DNA from: Roseitalea sp. | GTDB lineage: Bacteria; Pseudomonadota; Alphaproteobacteria; Rhizobiales; Rhizobiaceae | Assembly: GCA_017642895.1 (NCBI GenBank) | Contig: JAEPON010000005.1 | Coordinates: forward strand, 279,259 to 343,258 | Direction of reading: 5' to 3' | DNA: 64,000 bases | In this document: positions 47,615 through 56,660 of the stretch, piece by piece | Layout: every line of letters starts with the position of its first letter | How positions within the stretch are numbered: the stretch's first letter is position 1 | Program-made: the position numbers and the translations under genes | Notes under the pieces: model-generated | Database searches by the model: none | What the model was told of the DNA's origin: nothing | Seen by the model: the letters and a program-made list of their open reading frames with translations, nothing else

Positions 47615-48244
47615 ATGAAACAGGTCAATGTCGTCGATCACCCGCTCGTCCAGCACAAGCTGACGCAGATGCGCAAGCGCGAGACTTCAACGGCGGGCTT
47701 CCGCCGGCTTCTGGGCGAGATTTCGCACCTGCTTTGCTATGAGGCGACACGCGAACTGCCGATGACCAAGGAGACGATCGAGACGCCACTGACCGACATG
47801 GAAGCGCCGATCCTGGCGGGCAAGAAACTGGTCTTCGCCTCGGTGCTACGGGCCGGCAACGGGCTGCTCGAGGGCATGCTCGATCTGGTTCCGTCGGCCC
47901 GTGTTGCCCATATCGGCCTTTACCGCGATCCCGCGACGCTGGAGCCGGTCGAATACTACTTCAAGGCGCCCGATGACCTCTCCAACCGGCTGACCATCGT
48001 TGTCGATCCGATGCTGGCGACGGCCAATTCGGCGATCGCGGCGGTCGACAAGCTGAAGGAACGAGGTGCGGCGAACCTGCGCTTCGTCTGCCTGCTGGCC
48101 GCGCCCGAGGGTATCGACAAGTTTTCCAGCGCGCATCCGGACGTGCCGATCATCACGGCCTCGATCGACAGCCATCTGAACGATCACGGCTATATCGTGC
48201 CGGGCCTTGGCGATGCGGGCGACCGCATGTACGGCACGAAATAA
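47615..48244 (+). CDS. upp: uracil phosphoribosyltransferase
   Basis: 209 aa. It makes UMP from uracil and PRPP. It begins [20 protein letters not shown] and has [49 protein letters not shown], the PRPP loop [16 protein letters not shown] and the uracil-binding C-terminus [17 protein letters not shown]. The loop reads ATANS where many Upp proteins have ATGGS; this variant also occurs elsewhere, and activity is expected. AAGG lies 9 bases before the ATG. Confidence 0.96.
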   Translation: MKQVNVVDHPLVQHKLTQMRKRETSTAGFRRLLGEISHLLCYEATRELPMTKETIETPLTDMEAPILAGKKLVFASVLRAGNGLLEGMLDLVPSARVAHIGLYRDPATLEPVEYYFKAPDDLSNRLTIVVDPMLATANSAIAAVDKLKERGAANLRFVCLLAAPEGIDKFSSAHPDVPIITASIDSHLNDHGYIVPGLGDAGDRMYGTK

Positions 48245-48355
48245 GGCGCATTTGAGCCTTTCGGGTCAGCATTCGTTTACCCTTCCGATACGGCGAGGCC
48301 CGTCTTAGCGCTTTGGGAAGATGGTCGTGCGAGCCTTCCCGCGCGGAGGCACGCC

Positions 48356-48883
48356 ATGCTGCGTTATCTTTTCATCTTTGGTGCGATCACATTCGCCGCG
48401 GTCGCTTTTTCGGATTTCATGTCGGATCGTTCCGCCGTACCCAATTCCGGTCCGGCCGCGGTGGCCATGCCGGTACAAGATGAGAGGCCTGCGGCGCGTC
48501 CGGTCGCGCTTTCGGGTACGGAAAGACTGCGCGCCGATGCGCGCGGGCACCATATCGCCGAGTTCCGGCTGAACAATCTGCGCGTCACCGGCCTGATCGA
48601 TACTGGAGCGACGACCGTTGCGTTGAACGAGAGTACGGCCAAACGGGCCGGCATTCGCCTGTCCCCCGGCGATTTCATTCACCGCGTCGAAACGGCCAAC
48701 GGCGCCGTGATGGCGGCGAGAGCGATGATCGACGAGGTGCGGGTCGACTCGGTGCGTGTGCGCGATGTCGAGGCGCTGGTGCTCGAAGACCGCGCGTTGA
48801 ACACGGTGCTGATCGGCATGAGTTTCATGAACCGGCTGCGCAGCTTTTCCTACGAGAACGGAACGCTGATCCTGAAACGTTAG
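48356..48883 (+). CDS. TIGR02281-type retropepsin-like aspartic protease
   Basis: 175 aa. An N-terminal membrane anchor (LRYLFIFGAITFAAVAFSDF, residues 2-21), a Pro/Ala linker, then one aspartic-protease lobe with the catalytic triad Asp82-Thr83-Gly84 (GLIDTGATTVALNE) and the late hydrophobic-Gly motif NTVLIGMSFMNRL. A single lobe must dimerise to be active, as in retropepsins. The active side probably faces the periplasm. Its physiological substrate is unknown. It converges with deoA, overlapping by 4 bases. Confidence 0.88.
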   Translation: MLRYLFIFGAITFAAVAFSDFMSDRSAVPNSGPAAVAMPVQDERPAARPVALSGTERLRADARGHHIAEFRLNNLRVTGLIDTGATTVALNESTAKRAGIRLSPGDFIHRVETANGAVMAARAMIDEVRVDSVRVRDVEALVLEDRALNTVLIGMSFMNRLRSFSYENGTLILKR

Positions 48884-50193
48884 CCGGTTATCGTTTCGGC
48901 GATGACCGGTCGCTCGGCAGGCGCTTCGCCGGCGATGGTCATCGCATCCAACACCGCTTTTCGCGCACGCTGAAGCGATGCGGCATCCCGCGCGTGCACG
49001 CGCGCTACCGGGTCGCCCTGCGCCACGGCCGTGCCGACCGGCACGATCCGGTCCAGCCCGACCGCATGATCGACCTCATCCTCGCGACGGCGGCGGCCGC
49101 CGCCCATCTCAACCACCGCGACGCCGAGCGCCCGTGTCGCGATGCCGGAAACGAAACCGCTTGCGGGCGCCGGCACGTCTTCGATCACGGGTGCCACCGG
49201 CAGATGGCTGCGGCGATCATCGACGAAATCCGCCGGGCCGCCGAGGCCGTGCACCATCTTGCCAAACAGCTCCGTCGCTCTGCCGCCATCCAGCGCGGCA
49301 CGGGCCTTTGCGATCGCCGCCTCGCGCGCGGATTCGAGGTCCGACCGGACCAGCATCTCGCCAACCAGCGTCAGAACGACCGTTTCAAGACGCGGGTCGC
49401 GATGATCGCCGGTCAGGAAATCGACAGCGTTGGCCACCTCCACCGCGTTGCCGGCGGCCGAGGCGAGCGGTTCGTTCATGTCGGTGAGGATCGCCGCCGT
49501 CCTGGTGCCCGCGCCGTTGGCGACCTGGACCAGGCTTTCGGCAAGCGCGCGGGTTTCGTCGATATCGTCGATGAACGCGCCATTGCCGAACTTGACGTCG
49601 AGCACCAGTGCGCCGAGGCCGGCGGCCAGCTTCTTGGACAGGATCGAGGCCGTGATCAGCGACAGGTTTTCCACCGTCGCGGTCACGTCGCGCACGCCAT
49701 AGACGCGCTTGTCGGCGGGCGCCAGATCGCCGGTCTGGCCGATAATCGCGCAGCCGATCTCACGTGTGATCTTCCTGAAGAGCGCATTGTCCGGCGCGAC
49801 ATTGTAACCGGGGATCGATTCCATCTTGTCGAGCGTGCCGCCAGTATGGCCAAGGCCGCGCCCGGAGATCATCGGTACGGCAAGCCCGCAAGCGGCCGCG
49901 ATCGGCGCGAGCATCAGCGAGACATTGTCGCCGACACCGCCGGTCGAATGCTTGTCACAGACCGGCCGATCGATGTCCGACCAGTCGAGCACGTCGCCGC
50001 TGTCGCGCATGGCCAGCGTCAGAGCGACGGTTTCGTCCCGGTCCATGCCGTTGAAATAGACCGCCATGGCGAGCGCCGAAATCTGCGCATCGGTGACCGA
50101 GCCGTCTGTGACGCCGGCAATGAACTCGGCAATCTGCTCAGATGACAGCGCATTGCCATCGCGCTTGATGCGGATGATTTCCTGGGCAAGCAT
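48880..50193 (-). CDS. deoA: thymidine phosphorylase
   Basis: 437 aa. It cleaves thymidine or deoxyuridine to base and deoxyribose-1-phosphate. It begins MLAQEIIRIKRDGNALSSEQ and has the conserved CDKHSTGGVGDNVSLMLAP, the SGRGLGHTGGTLDKMESIPG phosphate/pyrimidine site, and the C-terminal PYNP-type domain. A structured 331-base repeat separates it from punA upstream. No deoC is present in the window to take the deoxyribose phosphate further. Confidence 0.95.
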   Translation of the reverse strand: MLAQEIIRIKRDGNALSSEQIAEFIAGVTDGSVTDAQISALAMAVYFNGMDRDETVALTLAMRDSGDVLDWSDIDRPVCDKHSTGGVGDNVSLMLAPIAAACGLAVPMISGRGLGHTGGTLDKMESIPGYNVAPDNALFRKITREIGCAIIGQTGDLAPADKRVYGVRDVTATVENLSLITASILSKKLAAGLGALVLDVKFGNGAFIDDIDETRALAESLVQVANGAGTRTAAILTDMNEPLASAAGNAVEVANAVDFLTGDHRDPRLETVVLTLVGEMLVRSDLESAREAAIAKARAALDGGRATELFGKMVHGLGGPADFVDDRRSHLPVAPVIEDVPAPASGFVSGIATRALGVAVVEMGGGRRRREDEVDHAVGLDRIVPVGTAVAQGDPVARVHARDAASLQRARKAVLDAMTIAGEAPAERPVIAETITG

Positions 50194-50197
50194 GGCC

Positions 50198-50528
50198 TAG
50201 AGCATTCCGTTATGAGATTGAACCGTTCTGCTGGAGCCGGTTTGGTTCAAGGTCAAGGGCTTTGGCGACGGGCGTATCGGGATGCGTCCGAGCCGAAGGA
50301 CGCGGGATTTGGGCCAAGCCCGCCCGGCCCACCGTTCGCGGCTTGCCGCGATCGGCAAGTCGATGTTCCCAAACCGGTCAAGCCGGTTTGGGTGGGTTTC
50401 CGGCTGGCGCGCGCCCAGTGCGTCGAACCGCTTGCCCGTAGCGCCGCTACGCACGGCTCGCTTCTCCTTGTGGATCATCGCACCAGCCGAGAAACAGAAT
50501 TGATTCAATCTCATGACAGAACGCTCTA
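50198..50528. repeat. 331-bp TA-bounded inverted-repeat element (MITE-like)
   Basis: The left end reads TAGAGCATTCCGTTATGAGA and the right end, on the other strand, TAGAGCGTTCTGTCATGAGA; 23 of the first 27 bases match. Both ends begin with TA, as with IS630/mariner-type MITEs. Inside are perfect hairpins: CTTGCCG/CGGCAAG (50342-50359), CCCAAACCGG/CCGGTTTGGG (50368-50392) and the near-palindrome CGTAGCG-C-CGCTACG (50437-50451). No convincing gene lies inside. The right end contributes the TAG stop of punA. The element fills the whole gap between deoA and punA. Confidence 0.75.
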
Positions 50529-51323
50529 ACCCGCATCCGCAACGAAGCGGCTCAGGATCTTTTGAAGACGCTCGCCGCCAACCGGTGCCATGTCCTTTGT
50601 CTCCTGATGAGAGAGTTCGCCACCGGTCATGCCGGCACCGAAATTGGTGATTACCGAGCAGGCCGCGCATTTGAGCCCGACGAAACGGCCGAGGATCACT
50701 TCGGGCACCGTCGACATGCCAACCGCGTCCGCACCAAAGGTGCGCGCCATGCGGATTTCGGCCGGCGTCTCGAAGCTCGGGCCGGAGAACCACATATAGA
50801 CACCTTCTCCCAGTTCGATGTTTTCAGCGCGGGCCGCCGCGCGCAGCCGTTCGCAAAGGCCGGCGTCGTAGGCGCTCGTCATGCCGACGAAACGGCGGTC
50901 GCTGTCTTCGCCAACCAACGGATTGGCGCCTGCGAAATTGATGTGGTCCGTGATCAGCATGACCGAGCCTGGCGGCAGATCCTTGCGCAGCGAGCCGGCG
51001 GAGTTGGTCAGAACAAGATTCCGGATGCCGAGACCATGCAGGATCTCGATCGCCGGGCGCATCACGGCTGCATCGCCCTTCTCATAATAGTGCGCACGCC
51101 CGGACAGCATCATGACCGGCATGCCCGACAGTTTGCCGGCGACCAGTTCGCCGGCGTGACCGCTGACGCCGGACGCGGGAAAACCGTCCAATTCGTCATA
51201 GGGCAGGTGGACGGCATCCTCGATCGCCGCGACGAGGCCGCCAAGGCCGGAGCCCAAAATAAAGGCGGTCTGGGGCGCGAGCCCTTCCAGCCGCTCGATG
51301 ATGTGGTCGATGGTGGTGATCAT
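50526..51323 (-). CDS. punA: purine-nucleoside phosphorylase (trimeric, family 2)
   Basis: 265 aa. It phosphorolyses guanosine/inosine-type nucleosides. Motifs: FILGSGLGGL (phosphate loop Ser), SGHAGELVAG, SGRAHYYEKGD, TNSAGSL, FSGPSFETPAEIRM (ribose/purine site with Glu) and GMSTVPEVI (purine-site Met), then VITNFGAG with the base-contacting Asn. Its ATG overlaps the cdd stop by 4 bases. Its stop codon TAG lies in the terminal repeat of the following element, so the original 3' end may have been altered by the insertion (inference). Confidence 0.92.
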   Translation of the reverse strand: MITTIDHIIERLEGLAPQTAFILGSGLGGLVAAIEDAVHLPYDELDGFPASGVSGHAGELVAGKLSGMPVMMLSGRAHYYEKGDAAVMRPAIEILHGLGIRNLVLTNSAGSLRKDLPPGSVMLITDHINFAGANPLVGEDSDRRFVGMTSAYDAGLCERLRAAARAENIELGEGVYMWFSGPSFETPAEIRMARTFGADAVGMSTVPEVILGRFVGLKCAACSVITNFGAGMTGGELSHQETKDMAPVGGERLQKILSRFVADAG

Positions 51324-51721
51324 GTGGTCAGCACGTCCCCGTCAAAGCCAAGCGGGAAAATCTCGGCCATCGTCAGCGTCTTGGCGATCTTGCCGTCGGC
51401 ACACAGATGCAGCCTCGCATCGGGCGGGGCAAATTCCGCCAGGCGCTGGCGACAGCCGCCGCAGGGCGTGCACAGCGGCAACCGTTCGGCGATCACGCAG
51501 ATGTCGGTGATCGTGCCGCCCTGGCCCATCACATAGTGCGACAGCGCCGTCGTCTCGGCGCACCAGCCCTCGGGATAGGAGGCGACCTCAATATTGCCGC
51601 CGGCAAAGATACGGCCGTCGTCGGTCAGGATCGCGGCGCCGACGGGAAACTGCGAATAGGTTGGGCGCGACTTGTCCATCGCATCCTTTGCGGCGACCAG
51701 CAATTCATCAAGACCGGCCAT
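51320..51721 (-). CDS. cdd: cytidine deaminase
   Basis: 133 aa, homotetrameric type. Zinc ligands Cys54 (with proton-shuttle Glu56 in WCAETTAL), Cys87 and Cys90 in PCGGCRQ. Substrate residues lie in FPVGAAILTDDG and GGNIEVASYP. It converts cytidine and deoxycytidine to uridine and deoxyuridine. It overlaps punA by 4 bases and lies 2 bases after the permease stop, within the nucleoside uptake operon. Confidence 0.96.
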   Translation of the reverse strand: MAGLDELLVAAKDAMDKSRPTYSQFPVGAAILTDDGRIFAGGNIEVASYPEGWCAETTALSHYVMGQGGTITDICVIAERLPLCTPCGGCRQRLAEFAPPDARLHLCADGKIAKTLTMAEIFPLGFDGDVLTT

Positions 51722-51723
51722 CG

Positions 51724-52698
51724 TCAGCGCTCCTTGACGTAGGGCTGACCGCCGGCCTTGGGCGGGATCGCCTTGCCGATGAAGCCGGCCAGAAGAACCA
51801 CGGTCAGGATGTAGGGCAGTGACTGCATGAATTGCGGCGGAACCTCGAACAGGCCGAAGAAATTGATGCCGGCAAAGCGGATGGCCACCGCATCGAGAAA
51901 CCCAAACAGGAGACAGGCCAGCAGCACATTGACCGGCTTCCATTTGGCGAAGATCAGCGCCGCCAGCGCGATGAACCCCTTGCCGGCGGTCATGTCCTTG
52001 ACGAAGCCCGCATTCTGCGCGACGGCCAGATAGGCACCGGCGAAGCCGCACAGAATACCGCAGCAAATGACGGCACGATAGCGCAGCCACGTCACCGAGA
52101 TGCCGGCCGTGTCGACGGCGCCGGGATTTTCGCCGACCGCGCGCAGCCGCAGGCCGAACCGCGTGCGAAACAGCACCCACCAGGTGAAGGGCACGGCGGC
52201 GAAGGCGAGATAGACCAGGATGGAGTGGCCCGAGATCAGCTCCGAATAGATGGGACCAAGAAGCGGCACATCGGCGACGGCTTCGGCAAACGGCAGTTCG
52301 ATGGCCGTGAAGCGGCTGCCCTCGGCGCTCAGCGCCGGCGTGCGACCGCCCTGCCGGAACCAGGCCTGCCCCAGAATGATTGTGGTACCGGCGGCAATGA
52401 AGTTGATCGCGACGCCTGAGACAATCTGGTTGCCGCGGTGGGTGATGGACGCAAAACCATGCACCAGCGCAAGCGCCACCGAGATGATGATCGCAAAGAA
52501 AAGTCCGATCCATGCCGAGCCATAAACGGCGGCGGCCGCGGCGCCGGCAAACGCGGCGGCGAGCATCTTGCCTTCAAGGCCGATATCGAAAATGCCCGCG
52601 CGCTCCGAATAAAGGCCCGCGAGCGCGGCGAACATCAGCGGGATCGCCAGGCGGACGGTGGAATCGAGGATCAGGATCAGTGTCTCAAACGTGCCCAT
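51724..52698 (-). CDS. nucleoside ABC transporter permease (YufQ/NupC-like)
   Basis: 324 aa with 8-10 membrane helices. It contains LYSERAGIFDIGLEGKMLAA, the family motif E-R-x-G-x-x-x-I-x-x-E-G, plus GNQIVSGVAINFIAAGTTII, GLRLRAVGENPGAVDTAGIS and AGAYLAVAQNAGFVKDMTAG. It belongs to the branched-chain/BMP-type permease family for nucleosides. It follows the second permease by 9 bases and precedes cdd by 2 bases. Confidence 0.9.
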   Translation of the reverse strand: MGTFETLILILDSTVRLAIPLMFAALAGLYSERAGIFDIGLEGKMLAAAFAGAAAAAVYGSAWIGLFFAIIISVALALVHGFASITHRGNQIVSGVAINFIAAGTTIILGQAWFRQGGRTPALSAEGSRFTAIELPFAEAVADVPLLGPIYSELISGHSILVYLAFAAVPFTWWVLFRTRFGLRLRAVGENPGAVDTAGISVTWLRYRAVICCGILCGFAGAYLAVAQNAGFVKDMTAGKGFIALAALIFAKWKPVNVLLACLLFGFLDAVAIRFAGINFFGLFEVPPQFMQSLPYILTVVLLAGFIGKAIPPKAGGQPYVKER

Positions 52699-52707
52699 GA
52701 CCGCCCC

Positions 52708-53841
52708 CTATTCGCCCGGCTCGGCCGCAGGCCGCAGCGCGCCGCCGCCGGCCATGTGGAACAGGCGCGCGATCGTCGGCCGGAACATGTGTTCCAGCGC
52801 ACCGGCAAACAGGATCACAAGGCCCTGGATGATGACGATCATGTCACGCGAGATCGTCGGCATCTCAAACGAGAGTTCGGCGCCACCCTGATAGAGCATG
52901 CCGAACAGGATGGCGGCGGGAATGATGCCGACCGGATGCGACCGGCCCATCAGCGCCACCGCGATCCCGACGAAGCCGGCGCCGGCGACGAAGTTCATCT
53001 GCAGGCGCGTCTGGTCCCCCATCACCGGGTTGAGGGCCATCATGCCTGCAAGGCCGCCCGAAACGAGCATGGCGACAATGATGATCCGGGTCTGGTTGAC
53101 GCCGGCATATTTGGCCGCGGTCGGCGAAAAGCCCATGGTGCGGATCTCGTAACCGAGCCGCGTGCGCCAGATCAGCAGCCAGACGCCGAACGACACCAAA
53201 AGCGCCAAAAGGAACGTGATGTTGAGCGGCGAGGAGCGGATCGTCAGGCCGAACATCTCCAGCATCCAGTCAAGACGCGGCAGTTGCGCCCCCTCCGCGA
53301 AGGTGCGTGTTTCGGGCGCCATCGAACTGACCGGCTTGAGAGGACCGACCAGCAGATAGACCATGAAGCTTGCGGCGATGAAGTTGAACATGATCGTGGT
53401 GATGACGATGTGGCTGCCGCGCGTTGCCTGCAGCCAGGCCGGGATCAATGCCCAGAGCGCGCCGGCGATCGCCGCCATGATGGTCGCCAGCGGCAGGTTG
53501 ATCCACCAGGGAAAGATCGAATCGAAGGCCAGGCAGACGATGGCGACGCCAAGCCCGCCGACATAGGCCTGTCCCTCGCCACCGATGTTGAACAGGCCGC
53601 AATGGAAGGCGACGGCGACGCACAGGCCAGCAAAAATGAAGTTGGTGGCATAAAAGAGCGTGTAGCCGATGCCGTCGCCCGAACCGAATGCGCCCTGAAC
53701 GAGCAGTTGCGCCGCGCGCAGCGGATTTTCGCCCACCAGCAGGACGACCAGACCGGCGACGAGAAACGCCACGGTCAGGTTGACCAGCGGGATCAGGCCG
53801 TAATCGACCCAGCCTGGCAGTTTGGCATAAGGGGCAGCCAT
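52708..53841 (-). CDS. nucleoside ABC transporter permease (YufP/NupB-like)
   Basis: 377 aa with about 10 membrane helices. Motifs: HCGLFNIGGEGQAYVGGLGV (the G-x-x-N-I-G-x-E-G-Q of nucleoside permeases), RGSHIVITTIMFNFIA, GYEIRTMGFSPTAAKYAGVN, LAGMMALNPVMGDQ and GIAVALMGRSHPVGII. It pairs with the 324-aa permease. ATG 53841 (MAAPYAKLPGW) is chosen; the open frame extends upstream without family-like sequence. It begins 8 bases after the stop of the unknown secreted-protein gene. Confidence 0.9.
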   Translation of the reverse strand: MAAPYAKLPGWVDYGLIPLVNLTVAFLVAGLVVLLVGENPLRAAQLLVQGAFGSGDGIGYTLFYATNFIFAGLCVAVAFHCGLFNIGGEGQAYVGGLGVAIVCLAFDSIFPWWINLPLATIMAAIAGALWALIPAWLQATRGSHIVITTIMFNFIAASFMVYLLVGPLKPVSSMAPETRTFAEGAQLPRLDWMLEMFGLTIRSSPLNITFLLALLVSFGVWLLIWRTRLGYEIRTMGFSPTAAKYAGVNQTRIIIVAMLVSGGLAGMMALNPVMGDQTRLQMNFVAGAGFVGIAVALMGRSHPVGIIPAAILFGMLYQGGAELSFEMPTISRDMIVIIQGLVILFAGALEHMFRPTIARLFHMAGGGALRPAAEPGE

Positions 53842-53849
53842 GGGTATGT

Positions 53850-54707
53850 TTACTCCATATAGCCCCGTTCGCTCAGGAATTGCCTGAGCGCAACGGGAAA
53901 CGCGATCCGACCGATCCGGTCTTCGGGGCACTCATAGGTCTCGGTGCCTTCATCCTTGCAAAAGGTCAGGCCCCAGTCCGGTTCCGGGTCGTGGTCCTTG
54001 TCGGCCAGTGAAAACGGGTCTTCGGCGCCGAGCCGCACTTGCATCGCCGCGTGCGCGGCCAGCCATGAATTGCGCGATGCGCCGCTCTCGGGCATGGCGC
54101 CGAGATTGCGCAGCGCCGAGCGCAGCACATATTCATAGTCCGGTTCGCCGGTGACGTCGGCGACAGCGCCATCGCGCAGCGTCAGGACGATGGTGGGTGC
54201 GAATGAGCCGGCATAGGACGCGAACGTATAAAGGAAGCTGTTGTCCAGCGTGATGATCTCGGCCACGCCGTCGCCCGTTGCGTCTTGGGGATAGTTGGCC
54301 GCGGGATCGCCATCATAGGCGCCGGCATCGATCTCCGACCATCGCCCGTCGTCCAGTTTGGCAATGATGGACACCAGATTGCAACAATGGGCACCGCCGC
54401 TGTAGCGCGAGACGAACAGTTCGGGCGCATCGTTTGCGGTGTCCATCTCGACCAGCTTGAGGATGGGCGCCTGAAAGAGGGAGAACATCTCGTCATAGGT
54501 GCGCTGGAAGACCGTTTGCCCATCCAACGAGACGGACAATTCCGCCTCGAACATGTTGTCGCCGGCCTCTCGCACCAGCATGGACACGGCCGTTCCGTCG
54601 ATGGACATGCCGTAGGACCCGACAGCATCGGGTTCGACCAGAATCTGCGCACTGGCCACAACCGGCAGAAGGGCGGCGGCCATCAGCGAGGCGAGATGCG
54701 CCTTCAC
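53850..54707 (-). CDS. secreted protein of unknown function inside the nucleoside ABC operon
   Basis: 285 aa. Signal peptide 1-20 ([17 protein letters not shown], likely cut before QILVEP). The mature part is acidic, with repeated strand-like segments ([20 protein letters not shown]), a vicinal Cys pair in [11 protein letters not shown], an Asp/Gly-rich stretch [14 protein letters not shown] resembling an FG-GAP or calcium loop, and Cys pairs near the C-terminus ([15 protein letters not shown]) that may form disulfides. I do not recognise the family. Its ATG overlaps the ABC ATPase stop by 4 bases and it precedes the permeases by 8, so it is embedded in the operon. It is not a BMP-type binding protein. 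Confidence 0.75.
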   Translation of the reverse strand: MKAHLASLMAAALLPVVASAQILVEPDAVGSYGMSIDGTAVSMLVREAGDNMFEAELSVSLDGQTVFQRTYDEMFSLFQAPILKLVEMDTANDAPELFVSRYSGGAHCCNLVSIIAKLDDGRWSEIDAGAYDGDPAANYPQDATGDGVAEIITLDNSFLYTFASYAGSFAPTIVLTLRDGAVADVTGEPDYEYVLRSALRNLGAMPESGASRNSWLAAHAAMQVRLGAEDPFSLADKDHDPEPDWGLTFCKDEGTETYECPEDRIGRIAFPVALRQFLSERGYME

Positions 54708-56245
54708 TCCGCCGCCTCCTTGGTCGGCTCACCCTCGACACCGGCCATCAGGAGGCCCAGTTCGCCTTCGGTGGCGTCCGGTCCGCGCTCGCCGACGACA
54801 CGGCCGGCAAACATGACCAGAATGCGGTCGGCGAGCGACCGGATCTCATCGAGTTCCACAGAGACCAGCAGCACCGCCTTGCCCGCATCGCGCATTTCGA
54901 TGATGCGCTTGTGGATGAACTCGATGGCGCCGACATCGACCCCGCGCGTCGGCTGACCGACGATGAGCACCGCCGGGTCCTGTTCCATCTCGCGGGCGAG
55001 CACGATCTTCTGCTGGTTGCCGCCGGAGAAATTGGCCGTCTTCAGCCTGCAATTGGGCGGCCGGATATCGTATTTTTCGATCTTGTCGCGCGCGTCGGAG
55101 CGGATGCCCTCAATATCGAGCATCGGCCCGTTCAGATATTCGACATCGGCATGATAGCCCAGGATCGAGTTCTCGTTCTCCTCGAACTGAAGCACGAGCC
55201 CCATGTGGTGGCGGTCCTCGGGCACATGGGCCATGCCGCGTTTGCGCAACAGCGCCGGATCGGCATCGCCGGTCACGCCGATGGGCTCGCCGTCGAGCAG
55301 GACCCGGCCCGTCTCGGCGCGCCTGATGCCAGCGATCGCCTCGATCATCTGGCTCTGGCCGTTGCCCGCGACACCGGCGATGCCGACAATCTCGCCGGCG
55401 CGCACCTCGAAAGAGACATTGTCGACCATGACGACGCCGCGGCTGTCCTTGACGGTCAGGTTCTCGACCGCCAGCTTGACGTCACCGGGCTTGGCCTCGC
55501 CCTTTTCGACACGCAGCAAGACGTGCCGGCCGACCATCAGTTCGGCCAGTTCCTCGACCGAGGTTTCCGACGTCTTGCGCGTCGCCACCATCTCGCCCTG
55601 GCGCATCACCGACACATTGTCGGTCACAGCCATGATCTCGCGCAGTTTGTGTGTGATCAGGACGATCGTCTTGCCCTGATCCTTGAGCTGCTTGAGGATG
55701 CGAAACAGATGGTCGGCCTCGGCCGGCGTCAGCACACCCGTCGGCTCGTCCAGGATCAGGATCTCGGCGCCGCGATAGAGTGCCTTCAAAATCTCGACGC
55801 GTTGCTGAAGCCCCACCGGCAGCTCCTCGATCACCGCCTCGGTATCGACCTCGAGCGCATACTCCTCCTCAAGGTGCTTAAGCTCGCTGCGGGCCTTGGC
55901 GATCGAGCCGCTGATCAACTGCGCGCCCTCGGCGCCCAGCATGACATTTTCCAGAACGGTGAAGTTCTCGACCAGCATGAAGTGCTGATGGACCATGCCG
56001 ATTCCCATGGCGATCGCATCGTTCGGCGTGTTGATCGTGACGGGCTTGCCATCTACTTCGATCTGGCCGGAGTCGGCCTGGTAGAAACCGTAGAGGATCG
56101 ACATCAGGGTCGATTTGCCGGCGCCGTTCTCGCCGATGATGCCGTGAATGGTTCCCTTGTGCACCGCAAGGTTGATATCCTTGTTGGCACGCACCGGGCC
56201 AAAGCTCTTGTTGATGCCGGTCAGTTCGATTGCATTAGGCGCCAT
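54704..56245 (-). CDS. nucleoside ABC transporter ATP-binding protein (two NBDs)
   Basis: 513 aa, two ATPase halves in tandem. First half: Walker [10 protein letters not shown] at about residues 37-45, Q-loop [16 protein letters not shown], signature-like [12 protein letters not shown], Walker [14 protein letters not shown]. Second half: degenerate Walker [14 protein letters not shown], signature [15 protein letters not shown], and [15 protein letters not shown]. This is the YufO/NupA-type subgroup of RbsA-like ATPases for nucleoside uptake. ATG 56245 ([11 protein letters not shown]) is used. It heads the leftward operon. Upstream, where a BMP-type binding protein gene would be expected, is slyX on the other strand. 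Confidence 0.92.
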   Translation of the reverse strand: MAPNAIELTGINKSFGPVRANKDINLAVHKGTIHGIIGENGAGKSTLMSILYGFYQADSGQIEVDGKPVTINTPNDAIAMGIGMVHQHFMLVENFTVLENVMLGAEGAQLISGSIAKARSELKHLEEEYALEVDTEAVIEELPVGLQQRVEILKALYRGAEILILDEPTGVLTPAEADHLFRILKQLKDQGKTIVLITHKLREIMAVTDNVSVMRQGEMVATRKTSETSVEELAELMVGRHVLLRVEKGEAKPGDVKLAVENLTVKDSRGVVMVDNVSFEVRAGEIVGIAGVAGNGQSQMIEAIAGIRRAETGRVLLDGEPIGVTGDADPALLRKRGMAHVPEDRHHMGLVLQFEENENSILGYHADVEYLNGPMLDIEGIRSDARDKIEKYDIRPPNCRLKTANFSGGNQQKIVLAREMEQDPAVLIVGQPTRGVDVGAIEFIHKRIIEMRDAGKAVLLVSVELDEIRSLADRILVMFAGRVVGERGPDATEGELGLLMAGVEGEPTKEAAE

Positions 56246-56373
56246 GCGGGTCCCGTCGATCGCAGAAATCCATGCTTCAAAATTGCCGAACCCTAGCATC
56301 TTGATTGCTTGAATCCAGCCCGAAAACGCGGTCGGCTGCGCTGCCGTTCACCCGCCTTCGGCCGCGACATTGC

Positions 56374-56402
56374 TTGGACCGACGATGAACGCCATGCTAG
56401 CT
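56374..56402 (+). promoter_or_regulatory. possible promoter of slyX
   Basis: TTGGAC at 56374-56379 and CTAGCT at 56397-56402 are separated by 17 bases, close to the rhizobial housekeeping pattern CTTGAC-N17-CTATAT. It would start transcription about 20 bases before the slyX ATG. Match quality is moderate only. Confidence 0.35.
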
Positions 56403-56426
56403 TGAGATGTGCTCACGGGACCGCCA

Positions 56427-56639
56427 ATGGCCAAGACCGACACCGAACGACTGGACGATCTGGAGATTCTGGCGGCTCACCAGGCGCAGATGCTCGACGA
56501 CCTGAACGAGGTGGTCGTCTCCCAGGGTGAGGTGATTGCCGACCTGCGGCGCAAGCTGGAGGTGCTGACGCGGCGCTTTGCCGAGGCCGAAGAACGCATG
56601 CGGGACGCCGTTCCCGTCGACAAGCCGCCGCACTGGTGA
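56427..56639 (+). CDS. slyX: SlyX family protein
   Basis: 70 aa, normal for SlyX. Almost the whole protein is a coiled coil (LDDLEILAAHQAQMLDDLNE, then VIADLRRKLEVLTRRFAEAE), ending with VDKPPHW, the usual P-P-H-W/Y tail. The function is unknown. ATG 56427 is preferred over 56409 as the family starts near MAKTDTERL. It lies 21 bases upstream of the SLC13-type permease gene. Confidence 0.88.
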   Translation: MAKTDTERLDDLEILAAHQAQMLDDLNEVVVSQGEVIADLRRKLEVLTRRFAEAEERMRDAVPVDKPPHW

Positions 56640-56660
56640 GCATTGCACGGGCCCGTGGCC

